Shown: positions 9,209 to 18,115 of the stretch, one piece after another
Layout: each line of letters opens with the position of its first letter
How positions within the stretch are numbered: the first letter of the stretch is position 1
Assembly: GCA_903822175.1 (NCBI GenBank)
Contig: CAIJOB010000022.1
Location: 94,111-158,110, forward strand
Origin: an uncultured Alphaproteobacteria bacterium
Lineage (GTDB): Bacteria; Pseudomonadota; Alphaproteobacteria; Caulobacterales; Caulobacteraceae
DNA length: 64,000 nt
Direction: 5' to 3'
Program-made: the position numbers and the translations under genes
Notes under the pieces: generated by a model
What the model saw: the letters and a program-made list of their open reading frames with translations, nothing else
The model's database searches: none
Told to the model about the DNA's origin: nothing

Positions 9209-9293
9209 GTAAACTAGTCTACCAAGAACAGATACCGGCGTCCGCCCGGGTCGACGCCTTCCGGATCGTCAGGCCGCATGGTAAGCGCGCGGC

Positions 9294-10943
9294 GTGAACC
9301 CGGCCCTCTTCTTCGAGCCTGATGGCTACCTGTTGACGGGTCCAAAGCTGATGGGCCGTCAGGTCGCGGGCAACGGGTTCCTGCGGGCTGCCGTGCTGGG
9401 TCGTATGCCCGGTCCGCTGGCCGCCTACACTGCCTCGCGCGCCTCGGCCGACGTGTTCCGCGACACGGTGGCGCAGATCGACCCGGCCGCCGAGACAAGC
9501 TGGATTCCCGGGCCCCGGCTCGACCTGTTGGCCCAGGCGGGAATCGTCTACCGGCCCGATCAGAACCTCGGTCCCATGGCTCGCCAGCGGCTGCGCGTCG
9601 GGCCCGCGGCGTACAGCCTGACCGGGGTAACCCACACACTCGCCACCCCCTGGACGCTGGATGCGCTCGCCAAGACCCTGGTCGATCCGCTGATGGCCTG
9701 GGACGCTCTGGTCTGCACCTCGCAAGCCGCGCGCGCCGTTGTCGAAGCGGTCCTCGACAAGCAGGGCGCCTACCAGCGCTGGCGGACCGGGCAGGATGTG
9801 GCGGTCGAGCGGCCGCTGTTGCCGGTCATTCCGCTGGGCGTCCATTGCGGCGACTTCGCGTTCACCGCCGACGACCGCGCCGCGGCGCGCGCCCGCCTTG
9901 GCCTGGCCGCCGACGAGGTCGCGGCCCTCTTCGCCGGTCGCCTGTCGGTCAGCGGCAAGACACACCCTCACGCCATGTTCCTCGGCTTGCAGAGGGCGGC
10001 CCAAGCCACCGGCCGCAAGGTCGTCCTGGTCGTCGCCGGCCAGGCCGCGACGCCGGGCATGGACGGGTTGTTCCGTTCCGGCCTCACCGCCTTCTGTCCG
10101 GATGTTCGGCCGCTGTTCGTGGATGGCGCCGACGACGCGGCCTACCGCAGCGCCTGGGCCGGCGCCGACCTCTTCATCTCACTCGCCGACACCATTCAGG
10201 AAACCTTCGGCATCACCCCGGTCGAGGCCATGGCCGCGGGCCTGCCGGCGGTGGTCAGCGACTGGAACGGCTACCGCGACACGGTGCGAGACGGCATCGA
10301 CGGCTTCCGCATCGCCACCTGGGCGCCGCCGCCCGGCGCCGGAGAGGCCATCGCGCGCGACTTCGAGGCCGGAGCGCTGCGCTACGAGCAGTATCTGTCG
10401 CGGAGCAACACGGCGGTCGCTGTTGACGTCGCCGAGCTCACTGCCCGCCTCAGCGACCTGATCGCCGACGAAGCCCTGCGCCGACGGATGGGCGCGGCAG
10501 GCCGGGCGCGCGCCGCCTCCGACCTCGACTGGTCGGTGGTCTACCGCAGCTACCAGGCGCTTTGGGCCGAGCAGACCGCGATCCGCGAGCGGGCCCGCGC
10601 AGATCCGGCGACCGCGCGCTGGCTTTCTCAGGCGCCGAAGCATGGCGCCGACCACGCGGGCCCGTTCGACACCTTCGCGAGTTACCCGACGCATCACATC
10701 GGTCCAGAGACGCGCGTCGTGGCCGTCGCGGCCATCACGCCCAACGACTACCGCAGGCTCGTCGCTCACCAGCTGTTGGCCCTTTGGCCGGTCAACCCGG
10801 ACCTCGCCGACAAGGTCTTTGTGGCCTTGCAGGACGGCCCATTGTCCGTCGACGAGCTCGGGCGCGCTGCCGGCCTGACCCTCGCCCAGGCCGCAGAGAC
10901 CGCGGCGCGCCTGGCGAAAATCGACCTGGTCTTCCTCTCCTAG
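9294..10943 (+). CDS. GT-B glycosyltransferase (GT4-like) with an additional C-terminal helical domain
   Basis: A 549-residue cytoplasmic protein. The nucleotide-sugar half of a GT-B fold is clear: GRLSVSGKTHPH opens the C-terminal Rossmann domain, and FGITPVEAMAAGLPAVVSDW (about residues 303-322) is the E-x7-E signature region of family 4 glycosyltransferases. After the fold ends (about residue 425) there is a further segment of roughly 120 residues; its last 40 (DGPLSVDELGRAAGLTLAQA onward) read like a small winged-helix or similar helical unit. Acceptor and sugar are unknown, and no polysaccharide cluster surrounds it. GTG start at 9294 with only a weak ribosome site, so the N-terminus is uncertain. 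It shares stop codons with the convergent downstream gene. Confidence 0.75.
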   Translation: MNPALFFEPDGYLLTGPKLMGRQVAGNGFLRAAVLGRMPGPLAAYTASRASADVFRDTVAQIDPAAETSWIPGPRLDLLAQAGIVYRPDQNLGPMARQRLRVGPAAYSLTGVTHTLATPWTLDALAKTLVDPLMAWDALVCTSQAARAVVEAVLDKQGAYQRWRTGQDVAVERPLLPVIPLGVHCGDFAFTADDRAAARARLGLAADEVAALFAGRLSVSGKTHPHAMFLGLQRAAQATGRKVVLVVAGQAATPGMDGLFRSGLTAFCPDVRPLFVDGADDAAYRSAWAGADLFISLADTIQETFGITPVEAMAAGLPAVVSDWNGYRDTVRDGIDGFRIATWAPPPGAGEAIARDFEAGALRYEQYLSRSNTAVAVDVAELTARLSDLIADEALRRRMGAAGRARAASDLDWSVVYRSYQALWAEQTAIRERARADPATARWLSQAPKHGADHAGPFDTFASYPTHHIGPETRVVAVAAITPNDYRRLVAHQLLALWPVNPDLADKVFVALQDGPLSVDELGRAAGLTLAQAAETAARLAKIDLVFLS

Positions 10944-11491
10944 GGCGGCGTCGCCGCCCGGCAGCTCCGGCCGCCGCCGAAGCGCGGGTCGAGGTTGACG
11001 GCTCCGTCCTCGGCGGCCTGACGGCAACGCGGGTCGGTGGGATCGCCGGCGCCGCCGAGGGACAGGCCGAGCGCCAGGCTCTGGTTCGTCTGGGGCCCAA
11101 AGCGGTCGTAGCCCGGACCTCCATAACCGTATCCGCCGTACCGGCCTTTGAACTGGGTCTCGCGGACCGCGATGGTTGCTGTCCCGGTTTTGCCGATCGG
11201 CAGCTCGCTGGCCACCAGCGCGCTGCGGTAGCCGTTGGAGCCGACGGTGACGTCGACCAAGCCGTGGACCTGGCGCGGCTCGTCGCCGGAGACGACGCCG
11301 GCCGCCTTGTCCTTGGGCAGCACCGCGGCGGGCGAAGTGGCGATGTAGCTGTCGATCTGCTCGCCGATGGTGAGCGGCGCCGGCGCAGCCTCAGGCTCGG
11401 CCGCCCGTGCCGGGCTGGCTGGGGCGAGGCCGGCGGAGGCGAACGCCGCGATCATGAGCAGGACGGGGACAAAACGCGGGCGCTGGGACAT
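10940..11491 (-). CDS. Exported small hypothetical protein
   Basis: The preferred start is the ATG at 11491, which begins a normal signal peptide (MSQRPRFVPVLLMIAAFASA, cleaved near PARAAEP); the open frame extends further upstream but without signal character. The mature protein is about 150 residues with a proline/alanine-rich start, a segment containing VDVTVGSNGYRSALVASEL that reads as beta strands, and a glycine/tyrosine-rich stretch (RYGGYGYGGPGYDRFG) before a Cys-containing tail with two cysteines. I do not recognise a family. It is periplasmic or envelope-associated by prediction. Convergent 4-base overlap with the glycosyltransferase gene. Confidence 0.65.
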   Translation of the reverse strand: MSQRPRFVPVLLMIAAFASAGLAPASPARAAEPEAAPAPLTIGEQIDSYIATSPAAVLPKDKAAGVVSGDEPRQVHGLVDVTVGSNGYRSALVASELPIGKTGTATIAVRETQFKGRYGGYGYGGPGYDRFGPQTNQSLALGLSLGGAGDPTDPRCRQAAEDGAVNLDPRFGGGRSCRAATPP

Positions 11492-11653
11492 GGCCACACC
11501 CTGCGCCGGCTTTAGCTTTCGAATAAGGCGTCGTCGAAATGTGACCGAAACACTCCGGCGCAAGGTTGCGCCCGCCGGCATGCGGGGTTCCCCTGCGTGA
11601 AGCGACGCGCGGCACTCGGCGCGCCATCAAAATCGCCTTCAAGGGGTAGCTGA

Positions 11654-13303
11654 ATGATCCGCACGACCGTGGCCGCGCTTGTTGCGTTGAGCCTCACCGC
11701 CACCGCGAGCGCCGCGCTCGCCCAGACCTCAGGGCCGAGAGAGCGTCCGGCCGCCGCGCCCGCCGCGCGTCCCGACGAGCCCGGCGCGCCCGGTCCCGTC
11801 GTCGAGCGCAACACCTTCCGCGGCGCCACCGCCGGCGAGCACAAGATCACCGACGCCGACATCGCCACCGCGCCGCTGATGGAGCAGGCCAAGTCCTCGC
11901 ATCACACGGTGACGATCAACGGCCAGACCATCGGCTACACCGCCACCGCCGGCACGCTCACCCTGCGCTCCGACGACGGCAAGCCGATCGCCTCGATGTT
12001 CTACGTCGCCTACACCGCCGATGGCGGGGCGAAGAACCGGCCGGTGACCTTCAGCTACAACGGCGGCCCGGGTTCGGCGTCGCTGTTCGTGCACATGGGC
12101 CTAGCCGGTCCGATGCATGTGCAGACCGACAGCCCGAACGCGACCCACGGCCCTCCCTTCACCATCACCGAGAACCACGAGAGCCTGCTGGATAAGTCGG
12201 ACCTCGTCTTCCTCGACGCCATCGGCGCCGGCTATTCCCGTCCGCTCGGCGACACCAAGGGCACGGAGTTCTGGGGGGTCGACCAGGACATCGACGCCTT
12301 CGCCCGCGGCATCCAGCGCTACGTCACCGTCAACCACCGCTGGAACAGCCCCAAGTTCCTGTTCGGCGAAAGCTACGGCACCACCCGCTCGGCGGGCCTG
12401 GTCTATGCGCTCCAGCAGCGTGGCCTGCAGTTCAACGGCGTGCTCCTGCTGTCGTCGGTGCTGAACTACGGCGCCCATGACTCCGGCTTCGACCACAGCT
12501 TCATCAGCTATGTGCCGAGCTTCGCGGCGACCGCCGTCTATTGGAAAAAATCGGCGACCCAGCCCACCGACATCAACGCCTATTTGAAGGAAGTGCGCGC
12601 CTGGGCCGCCGGTCCCTACCTGACCGCGCTCACCAAGGGCGGCGACATCTCGCCGGCGGAATTCGACGCCACCGCCAAGCAGCTCTCGGCCTACATCGGC
12701 ATCCCCGTGGAGTTCATCAAGCGCGCCAATCTGCGCGTCGACCTGAACCACTTCCGCACCGAGCTGCTGCGCGACCAGAACCGCATCCTCGGCCGCTACG
12801 ACACCCGCTTCACCGGCATCAACACCGACAACGTCGGCGAGAACGCCGAGTACGATCCCTCCGACACCGGCATCAACGGGGCTTACGTCGCCGCCCTGCA
12901 CGACTGGGTGGAACAGCTCGGCTACACGACCGAGCTGAACTACTGGCCGTCAGGTCCGAACATCAATCAGAACTGGGACTGGCGTCACCGTCCGCCGACC
13001 GGCGGCTTTGGCGGCGGCGGACGGCGTGAGAACGTCGCCAACACCGCGGCCGACATGGGCGTGGCGATGCGCGAAAACCCGCACCTGCACATCTTCTCGC
13101 TGAACGGCCTCTACGACATGGCCACCCCGTTCTTCGGGACCGAGTACGACATCCAGCACCTCTATCTGGACCCCTCGATCAAGAACAACGTGCGCTACGC
13201 CTACTATCCGTCAGGGCACATGGTTTACCTGAACCAGGACGCGCTCAAGCAGCTAAAGTCCGACGTGGCGAAGTTCTACGACGACGCGCTGGCGGCGAAG
13301 TAG
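11654..13303 (+). CDS. Secreted S10-family serine carboxypeptidase-like peptidase
   Basis: A 549-residue protein with signal peptide (cleavage near ALAQ, residue 24). It has the alpha/beta-hydrolase features of peptidase family S10: the oxyanion-hole segment NGGPGSAS (136-143), the nucleophile elbow GESYGTTR with Ser240, an Asp in NGLYDMATPF, and the C-terminal catalytic His522 in YPSGHMVYL. Family S10 enzymes remove C-terminal amino acids at acidic pH; bacterial members of this type are common in Caulobacterales and Xanthomonadales and are presumed periplasmic or secreted scavenging peptidases. The gene stands alone and ends in a good intrinsic terminator at 13331-13367. Assignment is firm; substrate preference is unknown. 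Confidence 0.9.
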   Translation: MIRTTVAALVALSLTATASAALAQTSGPRERPAAAPAARPDEPGAPGPVVERNTFRGATAGEHKITDADIATAPLMEQAKSSHHTVTINGQTIGYTATAGTLTLRSDDGKPIASMFYVAYTADGGAKNRPVTFSYNGGPGSASLFVHMGLAGPMHVQTDSPNATHGPPFTITENHESLLDKSDLVFLDAIGAGYSRPLGDTKGTEFWGVDQDIDAFARGIQRYVTVNHRWNSPKFLFGESYGTTRSAGLVYALQQRGLQFNGVLLLSSVLNYGAHDSGFDHSFISYVPSFAATAVYWKKSATQPTDINAYLKEVRAWAAGPYLTALTKGGDISPAEFDATAKQLSAYIGIPVEFIKRANLRVDLNHFRTELLRDQNRILGRYDTRFTGINTDNVGENAEYDPSDTGINGAYVAALHDWVEQLGYTTELNYWPSGPNINQNWDWRHRPPTGGFGGGGRRENVANTAADMGVAMRENPHLHIFSLNGLYDMATPFFGTEYDIQHLYLDPSIKNNVRYAYYPSGHMVYLNQDALKQLKSDVAKFYDDALAAK

Positions 13304-13330
13304 GCGTCACGGTCTGACGGCAATTGATGA

Positions 13331-13367
13331 AGGCGCCGGGCGACATCCGCCCAGCGCCTTTTTCTTT
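13331..13367 (+). terminator. Rho-independent terminator of the S10 peptidase gene
   Basis: A GC-rich stem (AGGCGCCGGGCG paired with CGCCCAGCGCCT, one bulge) is followed directly by TTTTTCTTT. It begins 28 bases after the stop codon of the upstream gene on the plus strand. Confidence 0.8.
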
Positions 13368-13422
13368 GGTCGCGAAGCGCCCTCCAGGGCGCACTCCGCC
13401 TTAAATCTCACGGCAGATGCGA

Positions 13423-13517
13423 GCCTTCCGGTCTCGGCAAGTCAAGGACGCGCTCTGCGGCGCGCCGCTTCGCGGGCGGCTCTTTGGCCGCTCCTTGAGT
13501 TGCCGAGACCGGAAGGC
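13423..13517. repeat. Long inverted repeat (26-bp arms, one mismatch)
   Basis: Arms at 13423-13448 and 13492-13517 are complementary over 26 bases with a single mismatch (13441 against 13499). The loop is itself GC-rich and palindromic (GCGGCGCGCCGC). It fills the gap between the S10 terminator and the convergent GH3 gene. Nothing coding is seen in 13304-13583. The form, a long hairpin with GC-rich core, is like the dispersed palindromic elements of Caulobacterales intergenic regions; copy number cannot be judged from one window. Confidence 0.7.
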
Positions 13518-13583
13518 AAACTGGCCGCCATGAGATCTATGGCTCAGTCCGTGCCGACGGACGCCTACCGACCAGAGCGCGCG

Positions 13584-15800
13584 CTACGGCTTCAACTTCG
13601 CCGCCACCACCGTCGCGGAACCCTTGAGCGCCGCAGTCGCCGCGTCCGGCCCAACGGCGAGCTTGTAGCTACCCCCATCCACCTTCCAGCCATGCCCCGC
13701 GCTGTCCCAATTCGCCAGCATCCGCGCCGGCGCCGTGACCGTCACCACGCGCGCCTCGCCGGGCTTCAGCGCCAGCTTCGACCAGCCGATCAGCCGCTGC
13801 TGCGTCCGCTTCGGTCCAGCCGTCAGATAGACCTGCGGCGTGTCGGTCCCAGCGACGTTGCTCACGTTGGTCACGGTGAAGCGCGCCGTCAGCGTCTTGC
13901 CGCCGGTGACCTTCAGCCCGGAGTAGCGGAACACCGTGTAGGAAAGTCCGTAGCCGAACGGATAGAGCGGCTTGTCGCCCGACTTCGCGTAGCCTCGGTA
14001 ACCGACATCGGAACCCTCCGTGTACTTCACATCGAAGGGCTTGGAGGCCGATGGTGTCAGCGTCTCGACGATGTTCTGGTCCGAGCCCGGCAGCACCGGC
14101 CGCGCCAGTTGCGCCTCGCTCGCCGGGAAGCTGACCGGCAGACGGCCTTGCGGATCCACCTCGCCGAACAGCACCTTGCCGATCGCGTCCGCGCCGCGGG
14201 CGCCCGGGAACCAGGCCTCGAGGATCGCGCCGGCCTTGTCGCGCCAGGGCATCGTCACCGGGCCCGCGGTCTCCAGCACCACCACGGTTTTCGGATTGGC
14301 GGCGGTGACTGCGGCGATCAGCCGGTCCTGGTCGCCGTCGAGCTTCATGGCGATGTCCATGCCCTCGGTGGACCACTGGGTCGCGAAGACCACGACCACG
14401 TCGGAGGCCTCGGCGAGCGCGGCGGCGGCGGCCGGATCGGCGCCGTCGTTGAAGCTGACCTGGGCGCCCGGCGCGCGGGCGGCGATCGCCTTCAGCGGCG
14501 CGCCCGGCGTGTAGATTTGGCCGCCGCCCCACTGCGGCGCGCCCTTGGGCTTGGGGAAGCTCGCCGAGCCCGTCGGGATCACCTGCGAGGAACCGCCGCC
14601 CGAGATCACGCCCACGTCGGCATGGCCGCCGATCACCGCGATCTTCCGCGCGGTCTTCATCAGCGGCAGCAGGTTGGCGTCGTTCTTCAGCAGCACGATG
14701 GCCTGCTCCTCGGCCCGCCCCGCGACGAGCGCGTCGGCGGCGGTGTCGAGCCCGCCCGCCGTCACCGGATGGTCGACCACCCCGGCGGCGAACAGGCTGC
14801 GCAGATAGCGGTGCGCCATCTCATGGATGCGCGTCTTGGAGACCTCGCCGCTGGCGACGGCGGCCTTCAGGGGCGCGTCGAAAAACACCTGCTTGTCGAG
14901 CTGCTGGCCGCTCTCCTGGTCGAGGCCCGCCTTGGCGGCGGCGACGCCATGCACCGCGCCCCAGTCGCTCATCACCCAGCCCGGATAATGCCAGTCCTTG
15001 CGCAGTACGTCGGTCAACAGGAATGGGTTTTCGCAGGCATAGGTCCCGCCGACCCGGTTGTAGGCGCACATCACCGAGCCCGGATGGCCGGTCTCGATGG
15101 CGATCTCGAAGGCCAGGAGGTCGCTCTCGCGGAACGCCGCCTCGTCGATCTGGCCGTCCAGCACCATGCGGCCGGTCTCCTGATCGTTGAGCGCGAAGTG
15201 CTTCACGGTGGAGACGATGTGGTTGGACTGAACGCCCTTGATGGTGTGGCCCGCCAGCGTCCCGGCCAACAGCGGATCCTCGCCGAGGTACTCAAAATTC
15301 CGGCCATTGCGCGGGTCGCGCAGCAGGTTCACCCCGCCGGCCAGCAGGGTGTTGAAGCCCTTCTGCCGCGCCTCCTTGCCGATCATCGCGCCCGAGGCGA
15401 AGGCGGTCTTCGGGTCCCAGGTGGCGGCCAGCGCCAAGCCTGAGGGGAGCGGGGTTGCGTCATCGTCCTTGCGGCCGGCGTTCGCGACGCCGAGGCTCGC
15501 GTCGCTCTCGGTGAGGTCGGGGATGTTCAGCTCTGGGACGCCCGGGAAATAGCCCGCCGAGATCTGCACGCCCGCCGGCTTCTTACCGCCCATGAACATC
15601 GGCATGGACCCGTGCAGCAGGGCGATCTGTTCATCGAGGCTGAGCTTGGCCAGCACCAGGTCGGCGCGGGCGTCGGGGCTGAGTTTCGCGTTCATCCAGG
15701 GCCGTCCCGCCGCCGGCTTGCCCGCCGCCGGCGCCATGCCCGGCGCGGCCAGCAACAGCGCCGCGGCGCACACGCCCATCTTCAGTCCCAGGATATTCAT
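13584..15800 (-). CDS. Exported glycoside hydrolase family 3 (beta-glucosidase-like)
   Basis: Starting at the ATG at 15800 gives a 738-residue protein with a signal peptide (MNILGLKMGVCAAALLLAAP, cleaved near PAAG); the frame stays open upstream but that part is arginine-rich and not protein-like. The GH3 TIM-barrel carries the conserved KHFALNDQET region (200-209) and the nucleophile motif GWVMSDWGAVHG with Asp279. The second (alpha/beta sandwich) domain follows, and a fibronectin-III-like C-terminal domain begins around PFGYGLSYT. GH3 enzymes hydrolyse terminal beta-linked sugars, here in the periplasm. No TonB receptor or other glycosidase is adjacent, so the oligosaccharide target cannot be inferred. 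Confidence 0.9.
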   Translation of the reverse strand: MNILGLKMGVCAAALLLAAPGMAPAAGKPAAGRPWMNAKLSPDARADLVLAKLSLDEQIALLHGSMPMFMGGKKPAGVQISAGYFPGVPELNIPDLTESDASLGVANAGRKDDDATPLPSGLALAATWDPKTAFASGAMIGKEARQKGFNTLLAGGVNLLRDPRNGRNFEYLGEDPLLAGTLAGHTIKGVQSNHIVSTVKHFALNDQETGRMVLDGQIDEAAFRESDLLAFEIAIETGHPGSVMCAYNRVGGTYACENPFLLTDVLRKDWHYPGWVMSDWGAVHGVAAAKAGLDQESGQQLDKQVFFDAPLKAAVASGEVSKTRIHEMAHRYLRSLFAAGVVDHPVTAGGLDTAADALVAGRAEEQAIVLLKNDANLLPLMKTARKIAVIGGHADVGVISGGGSSQVIPTGSASFPKPKGAPQWGGGQIYTPGAPLKAIAARAPGAQVSFNDGADPAAAAALAEASDVVVVFATQWSTEGMDIAMKLDGDQDRLIAAVTAANPKTVVVLETAGPVTMPWRDKAGAILEAWFPGARGADAIGKVLFGEVDPQGRLPVSFPASEAQLARPVLPGSDQNIVETLTPSASKPFDVKYTEGSDVGYRGYAKSGDKPLYPFGYGLSYTVFRYSGLKVTGGKTLTARFTVTNVSNVAGTDTPQVYLTAGPKRTQQRLIGWSKLALKPGEARVVTVTAPARMLANWDSAGHGWKVDGGSYKLAVGPDAATAALKGSATVVAAKLKP

Positions 15801-15937
15801 AGCCGCCTCCCGAACCCTTGTTGCCGCCAGTCCTAACCCATGCCCGCGCCGCCTCACAGCCTGTCCCAAGGTGAGGCTTGCGGCGCAGGCCCGACCGGGC
15901 GCACGCTGACCGCAATCAAAGAACGGGGAGGATATCC

Positions 15938-16393
15938 ATGCGTAGCGTGATCCTGGCCGCCGGCGTCTTTGCCGCCGCTCTCGGCCTTTCAGCCTGTGAC
16001 TCATCGAAACCCGAAACCGCCGCGGCGCCCGCCGCGCCGAAATACGTCGGCCGATCCCAACAGATGTACCAAGGCCAGGACATGGTCACCAAGGTCGACT
16101 CCGGCGCGATCAAGGTCGGCAAGGACGGGACCCTGGACATGCAGGCTAGCGGCAGCGTGCCGGGCCCCGGCTACAAAAACGCAGGGTTCCTGAAGCGCAT
16201 CTACGCCGGACCGCCGAAGGACGGCATCTACGAGATGGACGTCGTCGCCGATGCGCCCGCCGCAGCCGGCGCCGCCGCGCCGACCGCGATCGAGGTGAAG
16301 GGCGGCTGGGACAAATATCCGGCCGACCATCTGAAGGGGGTGAAGTTCATCTCCAAGACCAACTCCGTCACCGCCATGCTGCCGGCCGGCTGA
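15938..16393 (+). CDS. Small lipoprotein of unknown function
   Basis: A 151-residue protein starting at ATG 15938, six bases after a strong GGGGAGG ribosome site. The N-terminus is a lipoprotein signal (MRSVILAAGVFAAALGLSAC) with lipobox L-S-A-C, so the mature protein is anchored by a diacylglyceryl-Cys after residue 19. The rest is polar with short strand-like segments and two alanine/proline linkers. I recognise no family. It lies divergently from the GH3 gene (137 bases) and 76 bases before the CDF transporter, with which it might share a transcript; a small hairpin (CGGCC around 16386-16398) follows the stop. Likely an envelope protein. Confidence 0.7.
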   Translation: MRSVILAAGVFAAALGLSACDSSKPETAAAPAAPKYVGRSQQMYQGQDMVTKVDSGAIKVGKDGTLDMQASGSVPGPGYKNAGFLKRIYAGPPKDGIYEMDVVADAPAAAGAAAPTAIEVKGGWDKYPADHLKGVKFISKTNSVTAMLPAG

Positions 16394-16469
16394 CGGCCGA
16401 AAGAAGGGCGCCGTTGACGCCTGCTCCGCGTTTGCCTTCTGATCGAGGCGGACGCGGAGAGCACGGCGG

Positions 16470-17411
16470 ATGGCGCAAGGTTCGAGACGGGTGGTGCTGG
16501 CCGCGCTCGCCGGCAACGGCGCCATCGCGCTCGCCAAGTTCGGGGCCGCCTGGCTCTCGGGCTCCACGGCCATGCTCACCGAGGCCGTGCACTCCCTGGT
16601 CGACACGGGCGATCAGCTCCTGCTGCTGGCCGGACAGGCGCGCGGCCGCAAGCCGCCGGATGAGAGTCATCCGCTGGGCTACGGCATGGAGACCTATTTC
16701 TGGTCGTTCATCGTCGCCCTGATGGTCTTCCTGCTGGGCGGGGTGTTCTCCGTCTGGCAGGGCGTGCGCCACATCCTGCACCCGGAGCCGGTGGTCTCGC
16801 CCTGGATCAGCCTGGGCGTGCTGGCGGTGGCCGCGGTGTTCGAGGGCGCCTCCTTCCGGATCGGCTACCGCGAGTACAAGGCGGTGATGCGTGGGCGCAC
16901 GGTGAAGGGCCGGCAGGTCAACCTCTGGACCTTCATCAAGATCTCCAAGGACCCCAGCCTGGTTTCAGTGCTGCTGGAGGATTCCGCCGCCCTGATCGGC
17001 ATCGTGCTCGCCGCGCTCGGTGTCGTCGGCGCGACCTGGCTGAACATGCCGTGGGCGGATGGCGCGGCCTCGGTGGCGATCGGCCTGCTACTCGCCGCGG
17101 TCGCCTTCGTGCTCGGCAACGAGACCCGCAGCCTGATCGCCGGCGAGGCGGTGGCCGAGCCGGTGCTGGTGCAGTTGAAGGCGACGCTGGCGGCCATCGA
17201 CTGCATCACCGAACTGCAGCAGATCGCCACCCTGCACCTGGGGCCGAGCGAAATCCTGGTGGCGCTGACCTTGAGCTTTCGCCCGAAGTCCTCGACCGAG
17301 ACCCTGAACGCCGCTGTGCGGGAATTGACCGCCTGCCTGAAGGCCGCCGACGGGCGCGTGGCCTATGTCTATGTCCGCCCCTCAGTCGAACCCGAGACCC
17401 CCGTCTCTTAA
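16470..17411 (+). CDS. Cation diffusion facilitator (CDF) metal transporter
   Basis: A 313-residue inner-membrane protein of the CDF family, which exports divalent cations such as Zn(II), Co(II) or Mn(II) in exchange for protons. Helix 2 carries EAVHSLVDTGDQ (a His/Asp pair at the metal site), helix 5 carries LLEDSAALIG, and the helix 2-3 loop has HPLGYGMETYFWSF, a pattern I associate with the SLC30A9-like branch rather than the YiiP/FieF branch. A soluble C-terminal domain of about 90 residues follows with the usual ferredoxin-like pattern (IATLHLGPSEILVALTLSF). Because site residues differ from YiiP, the transported ion cannot be named. Confidence 0.88.
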   Translation: MAQGSRRVVLAALAGNGAIALAKFGAAWLSGSTAMLTEAVHSLVDTGDQLLLLAGQARGRKPPDESHPLGYGMETYFWSFIVALMVFLLGGVFSVWQGVRHILHPEPVVSPWISLGVLAVAAVFEGASFRIGYREYKAVMRGRTVKGRQVNLWTFIKISKDPSLVSVLLEDSAALIGIVLAALGVVGATWLNMPWADGAASVAIGLLLAAVAFVLGNETRSLIAGEAVAEPVLVQLKATLAAIDCITELQQIATLHLGPSEILVALTLSFRPKSSTETLNAAVRELTACLKAADGRVAYVYVRPSVEPETPVS

Positions 17412-17500
17412 GTTGCATTCCAGCCCTTCGCGACCTAGCGCGCCGCTGCTAGGTTCGAGGCGTTCCGCGCCGCCCGGCGGCGCGGACAAGGGGGCTTTGA

Positions 17501-18115
17501 GTGGCGTCGGACGCCTATACCGCGTCGGAACAGAAGCTGGCGGCGGCGCATCAGGCGCTGCTGCACACGCGCGGCCTGCAGTTGGATTTCACCGCCGCCC
17601 CGCCGCCGCCACAGGTCCCGGCCTGGCTTGAGAGTCTGCTTCGCGGCTTGGTCGCGCTCGGACCGATCCTGCAGTTCGTGTTCTGGGGCGGCCTGGCGCT
17701 GGGCGCGGCGCTGATCGTCTGGTTCGTGACGCGCGAGATCATGGCCAGCCGCTGGCGCGAGACCAAGGCCGCCGCGGCCGTCGACTGGCGTCCGGAACCC
17801 GCGGCGGCGCGCGCGCTGCTGGAAGACGCCGACCGGCTGGCCGCGGCCGGACGTTTCGGCGAGGCGATCCACCTGCTGTTGTTCCGCAGCATCGACGACC
17901 TGGCCGGCCGCCGCCCGGGCCTGATCCGTCCGGCGCTGACCAGCCGCGACATCGCGGGCCTGGATCAGATGCCGGCTCCGGCGCGCGGCGCCTTCGGTCG
18001 CATCGCCGAGCAGGTCGAGCACAGCTTCTTCGGTGGCCGGCCGGTCAGCGCCGACGACTTCGCCCACGCCCGCGGCGACTACGAGACCTTCGCCTTTTCC
18101 GAGGGCTGGTCGTGA
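17501..18115 (+). CDS. DUF4129-like single-TM protein, first gene of MoxR cluster
   Basis: A 204-residue protein with one transmembrane helix at about 54-78 and a cytoplasmic C-terminal helical domain of about 115 residues. The tail, with REATxxxx-like helices (EAIHLLLFRSIDDL, ISRDI-type segment TSRDIAGL, and VEHSFFGGRPVSADDFAHAR), fits the DUF4129 family commonly found beside MoxR ATPase/DUF58 genes. Role is unknown. GTG start with AAGGGGG 6-7 bases upstream. Its stop overlaps the next gene's GTG start by four bases (GTGA), indicating translational coupling. Family call is by pattern and neighbourhood and could be refined by profile search. Confidence 0.75.
   Translation: MASDAYTASEQKLAAAHQALLHTRGLQLDFTAAPPPPQVPAWLESLLRGLVALGPILQFVFWGGLALGAALIVWFVTREIMASRWRETKAAAAVDWRPEPAAARALLEDADRLAAAGRFGEAIHLLLFRSIDDLAGRRPGLIRPALTSRDIAGLDQMPAPARGAFGRIAEQVEHSFFGGRPVSADDFAHARGDYETFAFSEGWS

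Noticed and set aside
15801..16004. Longer N-terminus for the GH3 enzyme
   Set aside because: The extra 68 residues are Arg-rich and precede an excellent signal peptide. The ATG at 15800 is the natural start.
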